Shown piece by piece: positions 42,383 to 51,768 of a DNA stretch of 64,000 nt. The stretch covers positions 10,021 through 74,020 of the forward strand of contig DATFXR010000095.1 of NCBI GenBank assembly GCA_035315685.1. Direction: 5' to 3'. The notes under the pieces were generated by a model, which saw nothing but the letters and a program-made list of their open reading frames with translations, did not search any database and was not told where the DNA came from. This DNA comes from QHWK01 sp035315685 (lineage in GTDB: Bacteria; Acidobacteriota; Vicinamibacteria; Vicinamibacterales; CAVVIG01). The first letter of the stretch is position 1; every line of letters starts with the position of its first letter. Made by a program: the position numbers and the translations under genes.

Positions 42383-43117
42383 TCACGGCACATACACCTG
42401 ACGCATGTACGGTCGCTGGATCACGACTGCGACCACGCGCTCGGTTCCGTCGAACACGTCCGCCAGCTCACCCGTTGCTTTCAGACCCATTTCCGTCACG
42501 GCATTCACGTTCATCGGATCGCTGCGAACGATGTTGATCACCTGGTCTTCCTGGTACACACGGACGATTGACGTGTCCTGAGCCGCGTAAAGGGGCAGGT
42601 TCGGCGTGTCGGCTGTCACCCACATGACCGCGCCACCCTGGCGGTACGCAAGGGACAAATGGACCTCTCCGCTTTCCGCGACTGCTGAGAAGGTCTCGCG
42701 GACGCGCGTTTCGCCTCGTGTTTCTTTCGTGAAGGTCTGCGACCGGGTGATGCGCGCCAGCTTGGCGTCGCGATATTTGCCGGGAATTCCTGCCGGATCT
42801 TCCGTGTACGACAGCCAGTGAACGTGTGCGAGCACGCCGGTCGTCCGATTCCGGGCCTGCGAGATGAACGGCAAATAACTGAGCTGCGTCATACCATCCG
42901 GCGTGCCGGTATGGCTCCTGACCGCAAACACTTCATGGAACGGGAGCAGCAGGTTTGCGTCCGTGAGCGACTTGCCGCGCAAATCATCGCCGGTGTACGG
43001 AGCGAGCTCCCACCCTGCCGGAAGGCGACGCTGGAGCGCTGCCGCATTCGCCGTGAGCGCGACTAATGTTCGTGCGGCGGCAATTCCGTCTGAGTACCTC
43101 CACGAGCCCTCCGTCAT
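42383..43117 (-). CDS. Hypothetical protein at the end of the RND operon (possibly acetoacetate-decarboxylase-like fold)
   Basis: A 244-residue soluble protein: ALTANAAALQRRLPAGWELAPYTGDDLRGKSLTDANLLLPFHEVFAVRS, LSYLPFISQARNRTTGVLAHVHWLSYTEDPAGIPGKYRDAKLARI, and ERVVAVVIQRPYMRQVYVP at the end. LPxGWELAP and the strand-rich body remind of ADC-like barrels, but no catalytic Lys context is clear, so this is a weak fold guess. ATG 43117 has AAGGA nearby and lies 12 bases after the RND stop, so it is the fourth gene of that operon. Confidence 0.7.
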   Translation of the reverse strand: MTEGSWRYSDGIAAARTLVALTANAAALQRRLPAGWELAPYTGDDLRGKSLTDANLLLPFHEVFAVRSHTGTPDGMTQLSYLPFISQARNRTTGVLAHVHWLSYTEDPAGIPGKYRDAKLARITRSQTFTKETRGETRVRETFSAVAESGEVHLSLAYRQGGAVMWVTADTPNLPLYAAQDTSIVRVYQEDQVINIVRSDPMNVNAVTEMGLKATGELADVFDGTERVVAVVIQRPYMRQVYVP

Positions 43118-43129
43118 GTTCCTTGCTCC

Positions 43130-46100
43130 TCATTGGGACGGTTCACTGGTGCCGGGACGCGCGGACTCCCATCGCACGACTTTCAAATCCAGGACGAAGA
43201 TGGCGTACAGCACCGGAACGACGAAGAGCGTCACGGCCGTCGCGAAGGTGAGTCCGCCGATCTGCGCGTAGCACAAGGCTTCCCAGAGGGGTCCGCCGTG
43301 GAGCGCCAGCGGGAAAAGCGCCAGCACCGTCGCCCCAACCGTGATTAGTACGGGCCGGATTCGAAGGATCCCTGCTTCGATGAGCGCGTCCGTGAGCGTC
43401 GCTCCGTGGACATGCTGTTCTTCGATGAAATCGAACAACACGATGACGTGGCTGACGATCACTCCAATCAAGCTCGTGATGCCAAGAATCGCCAGGAACC
43501 CCATTGGCTTTCCGGTGATCCACAGGCTCCCCAGCGCGCCGACGGCTCCGAACGGAATTCCCGCAAAGACGATGAACGGTTTGATCGCGTGTTTGAACTG
43601 AAACACGAGTGCCAGGTAGATCGTCAGCACCGACGCGAGCACTACGGTCAGCGACTGGACCTGTCCGCGGCGTTGCTCCTTGAGCTCGCCGACGATCTCG
43701 AATCGATACCCGGCCGGGAGCTCGCGCTCGAACTGCTGCAGGCTGGACATCAGGGGGTCGGTGATCTCGGCTGCCAAATGCCCCGGTGCCGGCAGGGCGG
43801 AGACCGTAATCGCGCGGTACTGGTTCACGCGGTGAATGACTGCAATCTCCGGTGTGTAGGTCAGCGTCGCGATCTGGCTCAACATCAACCTGGTCGGCGA
43901 CTGTCCCGCATAGACATACAACTGGTCGAGCGCGGTGACGCTCTCGTATGGGCGGTGCTCCATCAACTGCACGATTGGAATGTTCTTGCGGCCTTCGCGG
44001 AGCGTTCCGATCGGTGTGCCGTTGAGCGCGGAATAAGTCGCGCGGGTGATATCGCGACTCGAGATTCCCATCACGCCCGCGCGGCCCTGATCGACTTCGA
44101 GACGCGTTCGGATGGCGTCATTTCCCCAGTCGTCGCGCACGTTGAGCGCCCACCGCGATCGTTCGAAGATCGTTTTCAGCCGTTCGGCTTCTGCCCGAAG
44201 CGTCCGCGGGTCGTCGCCGAGAACGCGCATCGACACGGGGATGATGGTCGGCGGGCCGGTCTCGACCGTGCGGACGTCGATCCGGGCACCGGCCACTCTG
44301 GCCGAGAGCGCGGTCTGAAGCGGACCGACCAGACGATTCGTGTCCTGACTTTCTTTGAACTGAAGCAAGAGCTGGGCGTAATTCGGGGCCGGCGGCTCAG
44401 GTCGAACCGAGAACCAGAATCGTGGCCCGCCGGCGCCGACAAAGGACGTGATCGAGGCCAGCAGCGACGGACGGTCAGCGCCACCGGCGCGGCCTCGATC
44501 GTACTGTGCCACGACGTCGAGGATGACGTCTTCGGCATCGCGCGACGCGCGTTGCGTTTCAGAGAGCGGCGCGTCTTCTGGAAGACGAATATCCACGTAC
44601 GAGAGGTAGAAATCGTCTCTCGGAAAGAATTGCCGCGACAGATGACTCGCAAAGAACCCGCCGGCGGCCAGTACGATGGACGACACGGCAAGGACCTTCC
44701 AGCGGTGTTCAATCGCAAATCCGACGGCGCGGCTGTACCACTTGCCGAACCCGGCGTCATGTGATCCCTGAGTCAATCGATCTGGAGTCGGTTTCACCAG
44801 GTGATAGGCCAGCAGCGGCAGGAATGTCATTGACACGATCCGCGATGCGACCAGCGAGCATGCAATCGTGATCGGAAGGCTGTAGATGAATCGTCCGACG
44901 TCGCCTTTCAGCAGCAGGAACGGCAAATAGGCGGCAATGTTGGTGATCGTGGCGTAGAGGATCGCCTTCGATAGTTTGTCGGGGCCGAGCCAGGCGGCTA
45001 CGGTGCGCGGTCTGCCGTGCGCCAGTTCTCGTTTGACCGCGTCGCCGGCGACCACAGGGTCGTCGACCAACAGACCGAGAGCAATGATCAGCGAGGCAAT
45101 CGACATCTGCTGGATGTCGAGGCCAAGCAGGTGCATGAACCCGAAGGTCATCGCGAGCGTCACCGGGATGCAGAGCGCCATCAGAAGGGCCGACCGCCAT
45201 TCCCAGAACCCCACCAGCGACACCGCCACGACCAGGCCCACCGCTTCCAACAAGCTTCGATTGAAGAGGTCGACTTTCTCCCGTACCTGCCGCTGTTGAT
45301 CGGACGTCGTGCCGACAATCAGATCAGCCGGAAGCGAGCGCCGAACTTCCTCCACGCGAGCCGCGACGGCTGTCCCGAAGGCGTCGATCTGCTGGCCCTT
45401 CTTCATCTCTGTGGACAGCGTGATCGCGCGCCCTCGCTGCCATCGGCCGCCATCGCCGCGATGGGTGTAATACGACAGAAATCGCGCCGGGTGCTGGTAA
45501 CCACGATGCGCGCTGCCAAGATCGCGAAGGTAGAGTGGCGTTCCGTTGGCCGCCTGCGCGAACACGACCGTGTCGAGATCCGCAAGCGTCCGGAATTCTC
45601 CGGTCTGTTCGAGCGCGAGATCGCGGCCGCCCGCGTTCACCGTGCCCGCCGGGAACGTCGTATTCCGGCTCTGCAGTACGCCTGAAATGGCAGCTGGCAC
45701 GATGCCCAGCGCGGCGATCCGATCCTGCGAGTACCGTGCCTCGATCTGCTCCTCGAGCACGCCGACGCGCGTGACCCGCGCCGCTTCCGGAGCGAGCTTG
45801 ATCGCCTTCTCGATGCGATCCGTGAAGTCATCGAGCTCACGGTACGAGTACTTCGGTCCGGGCCGCCGTCGAAGCGCGTCCTCGATCCGTGCACCAGGTT
45901 CGATGACGATGGGATCCCACACGTCGGGGTGGAGATCCGCGCGCTGCGGGAGTTCCTCCCAGACGCGCTGGACCGCGCGAGACCAATTACGTGGCTGCTC
46001 GGATGTGGTCAGGCGGACGATCGACGAACTTCGACCGTCGACGATCTCGGGATCGCTCCCGAATCCTTCCTGCTGGAGGCGCCGGCCCAACAGGACCGCA

Positions 46101-46696
46101 GCCTCGTGAAGAAACGACGGATCGATTCCCGTCGAGCACATCACGACGTCGACCGAGGAGGCGCGCGGCGTCAGCGTCTCGGCGATCTCTCTCGCCAACA
46201 ACCGGAGCTGAGTATCGCTGGCCGGCGGGCTCGCGACGGTCAGCATCAGCGCCGCGGTCTCGCCGAATTCCTTGATGAACTGAATCGGACCGGCGCCCTC
46301 AGGTAGATCGGTCACTCCATCGAGCTTGACCTTGATGTCGTCGAATTCCTTGCCGGTATCCGTCGCCAGTTGCTCATCGACTTCGGCGTACACGACCGAG
46401 AGTCCAGACCGCGATGTCGACGTAATCTCGGAAACGCGGATGTTCTGGGCGACGCGCTCTTCGATCTTCCGCGTCACGAGCTGCTCGACACGCTCGGCGC
46501 TCTGCCCCGGCCATGGCGTGACGACGGCGACCTGGCGAACCGGTATGTCCGGGTCTTTTCGTTTGGGCATCGCACCGTAGGCCCAGATGCCCCATCCAAT
46601 CACACCAACCAGAACCACCCACGAGACGTGGCGATCTTCGACGAAAAAACGCGCGATGCTGAAACGATGGCCCTGCGTTTCGACGTCGTTGTTCAC
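43130..46696 (-). CDS. RND efflux pump permease subunit
   Basis: A 1188-residue inner-membrane pump, slightly longer than AcrB. First helix VSWVVLVGVIGWGIWAYGAMPKRKDPDIPVRQV, then porter-domain start TPWPGQSAERVEQLVTRKIE. TM4 carries IIALGLLVDDPVVAGDAVKREL with the paired Asp of the proton relay. The second half repeats the fold, with TM11-12 IGVIVSHVIVLFDFIEE and RIRPVLITVGATVLALFPLALHGGPLWEAL. The substrate class cannot be read. It is the third gene of a TolC-adaptor-pump operon and shares no local regulator other than perhaps the nearby MocR. Confidence 0.94.
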   Translation of the reverse strand: MNNDVETQGHRFSIARFFVEDRHVSWVVLVGVIGWGIWAYGAMPKRKDPDIPVRQVAVVTPWPGQSAERVEQLVTRKIEERVAQNIRVSEITSTSRSGLSVVYAEVDEQLATDTGKEFDDIKVKLDGVTDLPEGAGPIQFIKEFGETAALMLTVASPPASDTQLRLLAREIAETLTPRASSVDVVMCSTGIDPSFLHEAAVLLGRRLQQEGFGSDPEIVDGRSSSIVRLTTSEQPRNWSRAVQRVWEELPQRADLHPDVWDPIVIEPGARIEDALRRRPGPKYSYRELDDFTDRIEKAIKLAPEAARVTRVGVLEEQIEARYSQDRIAALGIVPAAISGVLQSRNTTFPAGTVNAGGRDLALEQTGEFRTLADLDTVVFAQAANGTPLYLRDLGSAHRGYQHPARFLSYYTHRGDGGRWQRGRAITLSTEMKKGQQIDAFGTAVAARVEEVRRSLPADLIVGTTSDQQRQVREKVDLFNRSLLEAVGLVVAVSLVGFWEWRSALLMALCIPVTLAMTFGFMHLLGLDIQQMSIASLIIALGLLVDDPVVAGDAVKRELAHGRPRTVAAWLGPDKLSKAILYATITNIAAYLPFLLLKGDVGRFIYSLPITIACSLVASRIVSMTFLPLLAYHLVKPTPDRLTQGSHDAGFGKWYSRAVGFAIEHRWKVLAVSSIVLAAGGFFASHLSRQFFPRDDFYLSYVDIRLPEDAPLSETQRASRDAEDVILDVVAQYDRGRAGGADRPSLLASITSFVGAGGPRFWFSVRPEPPAPNYAQLLLQFKESQDTNRLVGPLQTALSARVAGARIDVRTVETGPPTIIPVSMRVLGDDPRTLRAEAERLKTIFERSRWALNVRDDWGNDAIRTRLEVDQGRAGVMGISSRDITRATYSALNGTPIGTLREGRKNIPIVQLMEHRPYESVTALDQLYVYAGQSPTRLMLSQIATLTYTPEIAVIHRVNQYRAITVSALPAPGHLAAEITDPLMSSLQQFERELPAGYRFEIVGELKEQRRGQVQSLTVVLASVLTIYLALVFQFKHAIKPFIVFAGIPFGAVGALGSLWITGKPMGFLAILGITSLIGVIVSHVIVLFDFIEEQHVHGATLTDALIEAGILRIRPVLITVGATVLALFPLALHGGPLWEALCYAQIGGLTFATAVTLFVVPVLYAIFVLDLKVVRWESARPGTSEPSQ

Positions 46697-46722
46697 GTGA
46701 ATCCTTCGAGGGCGCAGCCCGG

Positions 46723-47946
46723 TTACTGAACTTCCTTCACCGCGTCGCCCGGGCGCAGCAGGTTTGCTCCAGATACCACGATTCGTTGACCGGCGGTCAG
46801 GCCGTCCAGAACGGCGACCTGGTTCCCAACCAGGGCGCCGGGATTGATGGGTAGGGCTCGCGCCCTGAGGGTGCCGCCGGTCAGCTCCGTCGTGTACACG
46901 ACGTACCTGTCGGCGACCGCATCGTGGACGAGAGCATCAACCGGGATCTGCAGCGGTCGACGGGCTGACGCGTCGCTTCCGGCGGCGTGAATCGATGCGA
47001 TCATCCCCGAGCGCAGTTTCAGGTCGGGGTTCACGATCGACACCACCACCTCGAACGACCGCGCCCGCGGATCTGCGGCAGGCGCAATTGACAGAATGCG
47101 ACCGTCAAAACGCTCACCGGGAAACGCGTCGACGGTCAGCGGCACCGGCTGCCCGGTGTGAAACGCGCGGAGGGCGGTGTCAGGAATGTTGAAGCGCGCT
47201 TTTACAAGGTGGAGGTCCGCAACGACGAACGCCGGCGTAGCGGCGGTCGCAAAGGTACCGACTTCGACGCGCCGCTCGAGCAGAATGCCGTTCAGCGGCG
47301 CACGCAAGTCCGTATCTCCGACGGCGAGCTGCGCCTCACGCAGTTGTCCGCCGGCCGAGATGGAACGCTCGCGCGTCGCGGCGATGGCGGCTTTCGCGGC
47401 CTCGAGTTTCGCCCGCGCCACATCGAGTCGTGCCTTGCTGTCGTCGTAGGTCGGCTTGGTGATGCTTTCCTGCTGCCAGAGCGTCGAGACACGTTCGAAG
47501 TCCAATTCCGCTTGCGCGAGCGCAGCCTCCGCTTCGGATGCCTGGGCTCGCGCGGCGTTCACGCTCGCGTTCGCTTCGTCGCGCGCCCCGCGCGCCTTTT
47601 CCTCAATCGCCTGGTAGTCGGCGGCGCGGATACGAGCGAGCACGGCGCCGGCGCTGATTTGAGCGCCGGGTTCCAAAGGGCGGAAACGTCCGTCCGCGGC
47701 TCGCGCCTGGTCGAGCGACACAACGTAGCCGGATACCCGGAACGCAACGTCCACCTGCGCGTCCGGCGCGATGATCGCGGAATAGGTCGTCGGCTCCGCA
47801 ACACTCGACACTTCAACGACCGCCATCCGGACCGCCTTCTGCGCGACGCCATCGCCGCTCATGGACGCGTCGCTACGCGCGCAACCGTTGACGAACGGCA
47901 GAGCCCCTAGGATGACCATCGCCGCCGGGTTGAAGCTGTGGCTCAT
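46723..47946 (-). CDS. RND periplasmic adaptor (HlyD/MFP family), lipoprotein-like
   Basis: A 407-residue adaptor. VILGALPFVNGCARS gives a lipobox with Cys at about residue 22. The barrel-sandwich start is VDVAFRVSGYVVSLD, followed by a helical hairpin (KARGARDEANASVNAARAQASEAEAALAQAELDFERVSTLWQQ), the second lipoyl half LRAPLNGILLERRVEVGTFA, and the beta-barrel FDGRILSIAPAADPRARSFEV. It links the pump to TolC. The ATG overlaps the TolC stop (ATGA). Confidence 0.93.
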   Translation of the reverse strand: MSHSFNPAAMVILGALPFVNGCARSDASMSGDGVAQKAVRMAVVEVSSVAEPTTYSAIIAPDAQVDVAFRVSGYVVSLDQARAADGRFRPLEPGAQISAGAVLARIRAADYQAIEEKARGARDEANASVNAARAQASEAEAALAQAELDFERVSTLWQQESITKPTYDDSKARLDVARAKLEAAKAAIAATRERSISAGGQLREAQLAVGDTDLRAPLNGILLERRVEVGTFATAATPAFVVADLHLVKARFNIPDTALRAFHTGQPVPLTVDAFPGERFDGRILSIAPAADPRARSFEVVVSIVNPDLKLRSGMIASIHAAGSDASARRPLQIPVDALVHDAVADRYVVYTTELTGGTLRARALPINPGALVGNQVAVLDGLTAGQRIVVSGANLLRPGDAVKEVQ

Positions 47947-49271
47947 CGATCGTTTCCTACGGCCCTGTCGAAATCGGCCTGCGCCGACGCCAGATTCATC
48001 AACGCTTGAACAAGGTGATGATCGGCGTCAGCGAGGGTGGATTGGACTTTGAGGACATCGCTCAACAGTCCTGCGCGCTGAGCGAACCGATTGCGCACAA
48101 CGCGCAACGATTCCGCACCCGTCGCTTGCAACGCCTTCGCGACTTCCAGTTCCTGTTGTGCCTCGAGCACCCGCCGGTACTGATGCGCGACGTCGATCCG
48201 AATCTGCGCTTCGGCCTCTCGCAAGTCGAGTGTGGCTTGCTGCTCCGTGTCCCGCCCGGCCTCGATCTCCTGACGCTTTCGTCCCCAGTCGAAGACATCC
48301 CACGTCACTTGGATTCCGACGCTCGAAATGTTGTTCGGCAGCACGCTGCTGAAGTTCGCAGTCTTGAACCCGGTCAGAGACAAGCTGACGTCTGGGACGC
48401 GCTCGGCGCTCTTGATTCGGCGTTCGAGCTCGGTCTTCCGCACCTTGAGTCTGGCCGAGCGAATTTCGGGCCGCGACTCGAGCGCCATCGCACATGCGTC
48501 TGACAAGGACACTTGCTCGACGTTGGTGACGCTCGCGGGATCGACGTCGAAGGGTGCGTCGACGTCTCGACCCATGAGCCGGTTGAGTTGCTGCTTCTGG
48601 CTCTGAATCGGATCGTCCAGCTTCAACAGCTCGTATTTCGCCTGCGCGAGCTGTGCGCCGGCGCCGAGAAGATCCGCTTCGAGCGCGACCCGCTGCGAGA
48701 CGTTCTGGCGCGTCTCGCGATTCAGCTGCTCGAGAAACGAAATTGTCGATTGCAACCGCTGCCTGGCGCTCTCCGCCTGAACGATCCCGTAGTAAAGACG
48801 CCGCACCTCATTGGTCGTCGCCTGCCGCGTCGCGCGGATCTGTTCGGACGCGACCTCCACGCCCACCCCCGCTAGATCGATCCCCAACCCGATACGATGC
48901 TGTTGCGTCAATGGCTGCGCAACACTCCCGAAGAAGATCAAACCCGGTTGGAGGGGGCTTTCGAGCGTCGTCGTGGTTCCGGGTATGGGGCCGACGCCGG
49001 GATAGACGCCAAGGGCGCCGCGCTCGAACGTCACGCCGCCCAGCGTAATCGGCTGTGATACAAGAGTTGTGACCGAGAAGACTGGCAGACGCTGAGTACG
49101 AGCGATTCGAAGATCTTCAACGGCCTTTTCACGTTGAAGTTCCGCGCTCCGGATTGCCCTGTTGTTGTCAGCAGCAGTCGCGACCGCATCGGACAACGCA
49201 ATCACCTGGCCGTTGAGCGCCGCCGGCATCAACAGAATCGACAGAGCGACCCACGGCGTTGTCACTGGCAT
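47943..49271 (-). CDS. TolC-family outer-membrane efflux protein
   Basis: About 442 residues: signal peptide TTPWVALSILLMPAALNGQ, then two TolC repeats. Repeat 1: ALSDAVATAADNNRAIRSAELQREKAVEDLRIARTQRLP. Repeat 2: LSDACAMALESRPEIRSARLKVRKTELERRIKSAERVPDVSLS. The last helix LKVQSTLADADHHLVQALMNLASAQADFDRAVG is typical. Start ATG 49271 is the first ATG before the signal segment; a TTG at 49307 would add a basic n-region. First gene of the operon, an unusual order since tolC more often comes last. Confidence 0.9.
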   Translation of the reverse strand: MPVTTPWVALSILLMPAALNGQVIALSDAVATAADNNRAIRSAELQREKAVEDLRIARTQRLPVFSVTTLVSQPITLGGVTFERGALGVYPGVGPIPGTTTTLESPLQPGLIFFGSVAQPLTQQHRIGLGIDLAGVGVEVASEQIRATRQATTNEVRRLYYGIVQAESARQRLQSTISFLEQLNRETRQNVSQRVALEADLLGAGAQLAQAKYELLKLDDPIQSQKQQLNRLMGRDVDAPFDVDPASVTNVEQVSLSDACAMALESRPEIRSARLKVRKTELERRIKSAERVPDVSLSLTGFKTANFSSVLPNNISSVGIQVTWDVFDWGRKRQEIEAGRDTEQQATLDLREAEAQIRIDVAHQYRRVLEAQQELEVAKALQATGAESLRVVRNRFAQRAGLLSDVLKVQSTLADADHHLVQALMNLASAQADFDRAVGNDR

Positions 49272-49544
49272 TGCGGCCCAACTACGAGTCAATCGAAACA
49301 ACTTCAACCCGCATCTCGACTCTACTTGTCTGATTCGAACTCGTCTTGAACGAACTGGCTGCTGGTTGATCAGGAAACATCGCGTCACGGGCCGCTAGAG
49401 AGACGCGCCGCGGTCGTGGAACAGGAATACCGATCCGGATGGACCATCGGGACCGATAGAAGAGGCGGCGATCGTACCGCTCCCGGGCTGCCCTCGTCTG
49501 CACGATCTGACTGGTCCGACGGATGGATTCGTCGTCAATGCGCA

Positions 49545-49994
49545 TCAAAACAACCAGGCGCCTCTGGCCATGAATGCCGCCACGAAGACGATGGCGATAA
49601 CGAGGGCGATCTCGAGTGAGTTGATCCTGCTGAACACATCATTCGAGAATTTCGGCACAGGTCTTCCCTGCCTGCGGGCCGATCGCACCTGGATAAACGT
49701 GGTCATGGGCCGGAGCTCGATTGCGAACACGATCGCGAAGAGGGCGAGCTTGGTCCAAAAGAGGCCGTTGTACCAATAGAAGCTCGGAGTCTTGCCACCC
49801 CACCAGACGCGTGCCAGCCCCGAGGCGATCCAGAGCATTGCCGCGATGCCCCAGGCGTTGTCGGCAGCCAACAATTGCCTCCACGCCGCCTCGTCCATGG
49901 GTCGCGCCAGCGCGCGGCCGCGCATGCCGAGCGATCCGAGCCCGAGCGCGAGCGTCAGAACGTGGATTGCCGAAAGCAGGGCACTCACGACCAT
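49545..49994 (-). CDS. DUF2214-family membrane protein
   Basis: A 149-residue protein with about four helices: VVSALLSAIHVLTLALGLGSLGMRGRALARP, DNAWGIAAMLWIASGLARVWWGGKTPSFYWYNGLFWTKLALFAIVFAIEL, and a C-terminal RINSLEIALVIAIVFVAAFMARG. The AIHV...GRALARP opening and FW.K phrase are those of DUF2214 proteins. Role unknown. ATG 49994 follows GGAGG by 4 bases, and the MocR stop is 40 bases upstream in the same direction. Confidence 0.78.
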   Translation of the reverse strand: MVVSALLSAIHVLTLALGLGSLGMRGRALARPMDEAAWRQLLAADNAWGIAAMLWIASGLARVWWGGKTPSFYWYNGLFWTKLALFAIVFAIELRPMTTFIQVRSARRQGRPVPKFSNDVFSRINSLEIALVIAIVFVAAFMARGAWLF

Positions 49995-50034
49995 TGGGCC
50001 TCCGTGCGAGTCGAGTCACTGCCGCTTGCGACGA

Positions 50035-51579
50035 TCAGATTCGATTCTTCCGGTCGTCGGACCTGATCGCCGCCTCGATTGCGGCCGCGAGCCTCTCCAT
50101 CCCGCGTCGAATCGCGTCCGGCCGCGTGGACGCGAAGCCCAACAGCAGACCCTTGAGTGTCGGCTGACCAGCGAAAAATGTACTGAGTGGGGACACCTCG
50201 ATGTCTCTTTCGCGCGCCTCCAGGCAGACGCGATCCTCGTCGACGCCGAGCAGGTCGGCCACGGCATGCAAGCCGGTTTGCGCTCTTTGCAGCCGGAGGA
50301 CGCCGGCACACAACTCGTCAGCCGCATCCATCAACGCTTCGAGTCGCTCGCGATAGATTCCGCGCATACGGCGGATGTGACGCGCATAGTGCCCGCCCGC
50401 GATGAACTCGGTGAGCGCCATCTGCTCGAGTAATGGCGGATGGACGTCCGCGGCGCGGCGAGCGGCCCGAAACTTGGCCCGCAGGTCAGACGGCACGATG
50501 AGAAAGCCGAGGCGCAGCGCCGGAAACATCGACTTGGCGAATGTGCTCATGTAAATGACACGGCCGTCCGAATCGAGCCCGTGGAGTGATTGAAGGGGTC
50601 GGGTGCCGTAACGGAACTCCCCGTCATAGTCGTCCTCTACGATCCACGCACCGGCGTCGCGCGCCCACTTCAAGAGCTTCAGGCGGCGCGAGAGACTCAT
50701 GGGGACTCCCAGAGGGAACTGGTGCGACGGCGTGACGTACGCGAGTCGGGCGTCCGCCGAGCGCTGCACCGCCGCCTCAACGTCAAGCCCCTGATCATCC
50801 ACGCGGACTGGCACAATCCGCGCACCCGCTGCGATGAGCGCACTGCGAGCGCCGTTGTAGCCAGGTTCCTCGAGCCATACGCGATCACCGTGGTCGAGCA
50901 AGAACGTCGCGAGCATTTGCAAACCGCGCTGAGCGCCGGCAACCACGAAGACCTGCTCCGCATCGCACCGCGTGCCACGTGCACTCTCGACGAGTTCAGC
51001 AATCGCCTGGCGCAAGGCACCGAAGCCTGCGGTGTCGCCGTAATCCAACTGCCCGACCGTCATCGATCGCAACTGGCGATCCACCAGGCGCGACCAGAGA
51101 TGAAACGGAAACAGGTCGAGCGCAGGGGCACCCAGGCGAAACGGCCTCGGAGGCCCCGTCAGCCGTCGTGCGGGCCCCGGCGTCTCGACCAATGCGGCGC
51201 CCCGGTGCGACAACTCCGGATGTCTCGTCCGCGTCGGCCGGGGCACCAATACTCGGCGCGGAAGGGCATCGGGTAGCTCGGAGGCAATGAACGTCCCGGA
51301 ACCGTGCCGGGCCGTGAGATAGCCCTCGGCAAGCAACTGCTCGTACGCCAGCAGCGTTGTCGTTCGCGAAACGTTCAAGTCGTGAGCGAGCGCCCGCGAT
51401 GAAGGGAGTCGCGCCCCGGGGGTCAACACGCCGTCGAGAATGGCACGACGTATTCCGACATAGACTTGCTGCTGCAGGCCAGCACCCGGGCGATTGTCGA
51501 TCGAGATCAGAAGGTCAGAAGGCGCACTCCCACAGCGGCCTGTTCTCTTGAGCGCCACGAGTCCTGCCGCATCACTCAC
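50035..51579 (-). CDS. MocR-type GntR/aminotransferase regulator (PdxR-like)
   Basis: A 514-residue fusion. The GntR winged helix (about 33-98) reads QQQVYVGIRRAILDGVLTPGARLPSSRALAHDLNVSRTTTLLAYEQLLAEGYLTARHGSGTFIA. The class I aminotransferase-like domain follows, with YGDTAGFGALRQAIAEL, the PLP strand VEDDYDGEFRY and Schiff-base Lys349 in YMSTFAKSMFPALRLGF. MocR proteins sense PLP or an amino-compound adduct; PdxR members control PLP synthesis. The start is GTG 51579 with no clear ribosome site. Confidence 0.92.
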   Translation of the reverse strand: MSDAAGLVALKRTGRCGSAPSDLLISIDNRPGAGLQQQVYVGIRRAILDGVLTPGARLPSSRALAHDLNVSRTTTLLAYEQLLAEGYLTARHGSGTFIASELPDALPRRVLVPRPTRTRHPELSHRGAALVETPGPARRLTGPPRPFRLGAPALDLFPFHLWSRLVDRQLRSMTVGQLDYGDTAGFGALRQAIAELVESARGTRCDAEQVFVVAGAQRGLQMLATFLLDHGDRVWLEEPGYNGARSALIAAGARIVPVRVDDQGLDVEAAVQRSADARLAYVTPSHQFPLGVPMSLSRRLKLLKWARDAGAWIVEDDYDGEFRYGTRPLQSLHGLDSDGRVIYMSTFAKSMFPALRLGFLIVPSDLRAKFRAARRAADVHPPLLEQMALTEFIAGGHYARHIRRMRGIYRERLEALMDAADELCAGVLRLQRAQTGLHAVADLLGVDEDRVCLEARERDIEVSPLSTFFAGQPTLKGLLLGFASTRPDAIRRGMERLAAAIEAAIRSDDRKNRI

Positions 51580-51768
51580 GACGGAGTCCCCGGGTCGCGC
51601 GAGATCATGGATCGATCACGTGGCCAGTTCACCACTCCTGCGACGGGCATGACAATCGAAGGATACTTACCGTGTCCTGGGGTGTGGAGTGCCACTTCGC
51701 GACAGGTCGCTGTGACCAATCTGGAGCACGGCGACAGAATGGATCCGCACTGATGCGCGGTGATGTCA

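Noticed and set aside
40766..42571. 601-residue plus-strand ORF opposite the SpoIIE phosphatase
   Set aside because: His/Arg/Asp-rich low-complexity product with no domain; the minus strand is a clear PP2C protein.
43406..44764. 452-residue plus-strand ORF within the RND pump gene
   Set aside because: Antisense shadow; the pump frame shows helices and the Asp pair across the same bases.
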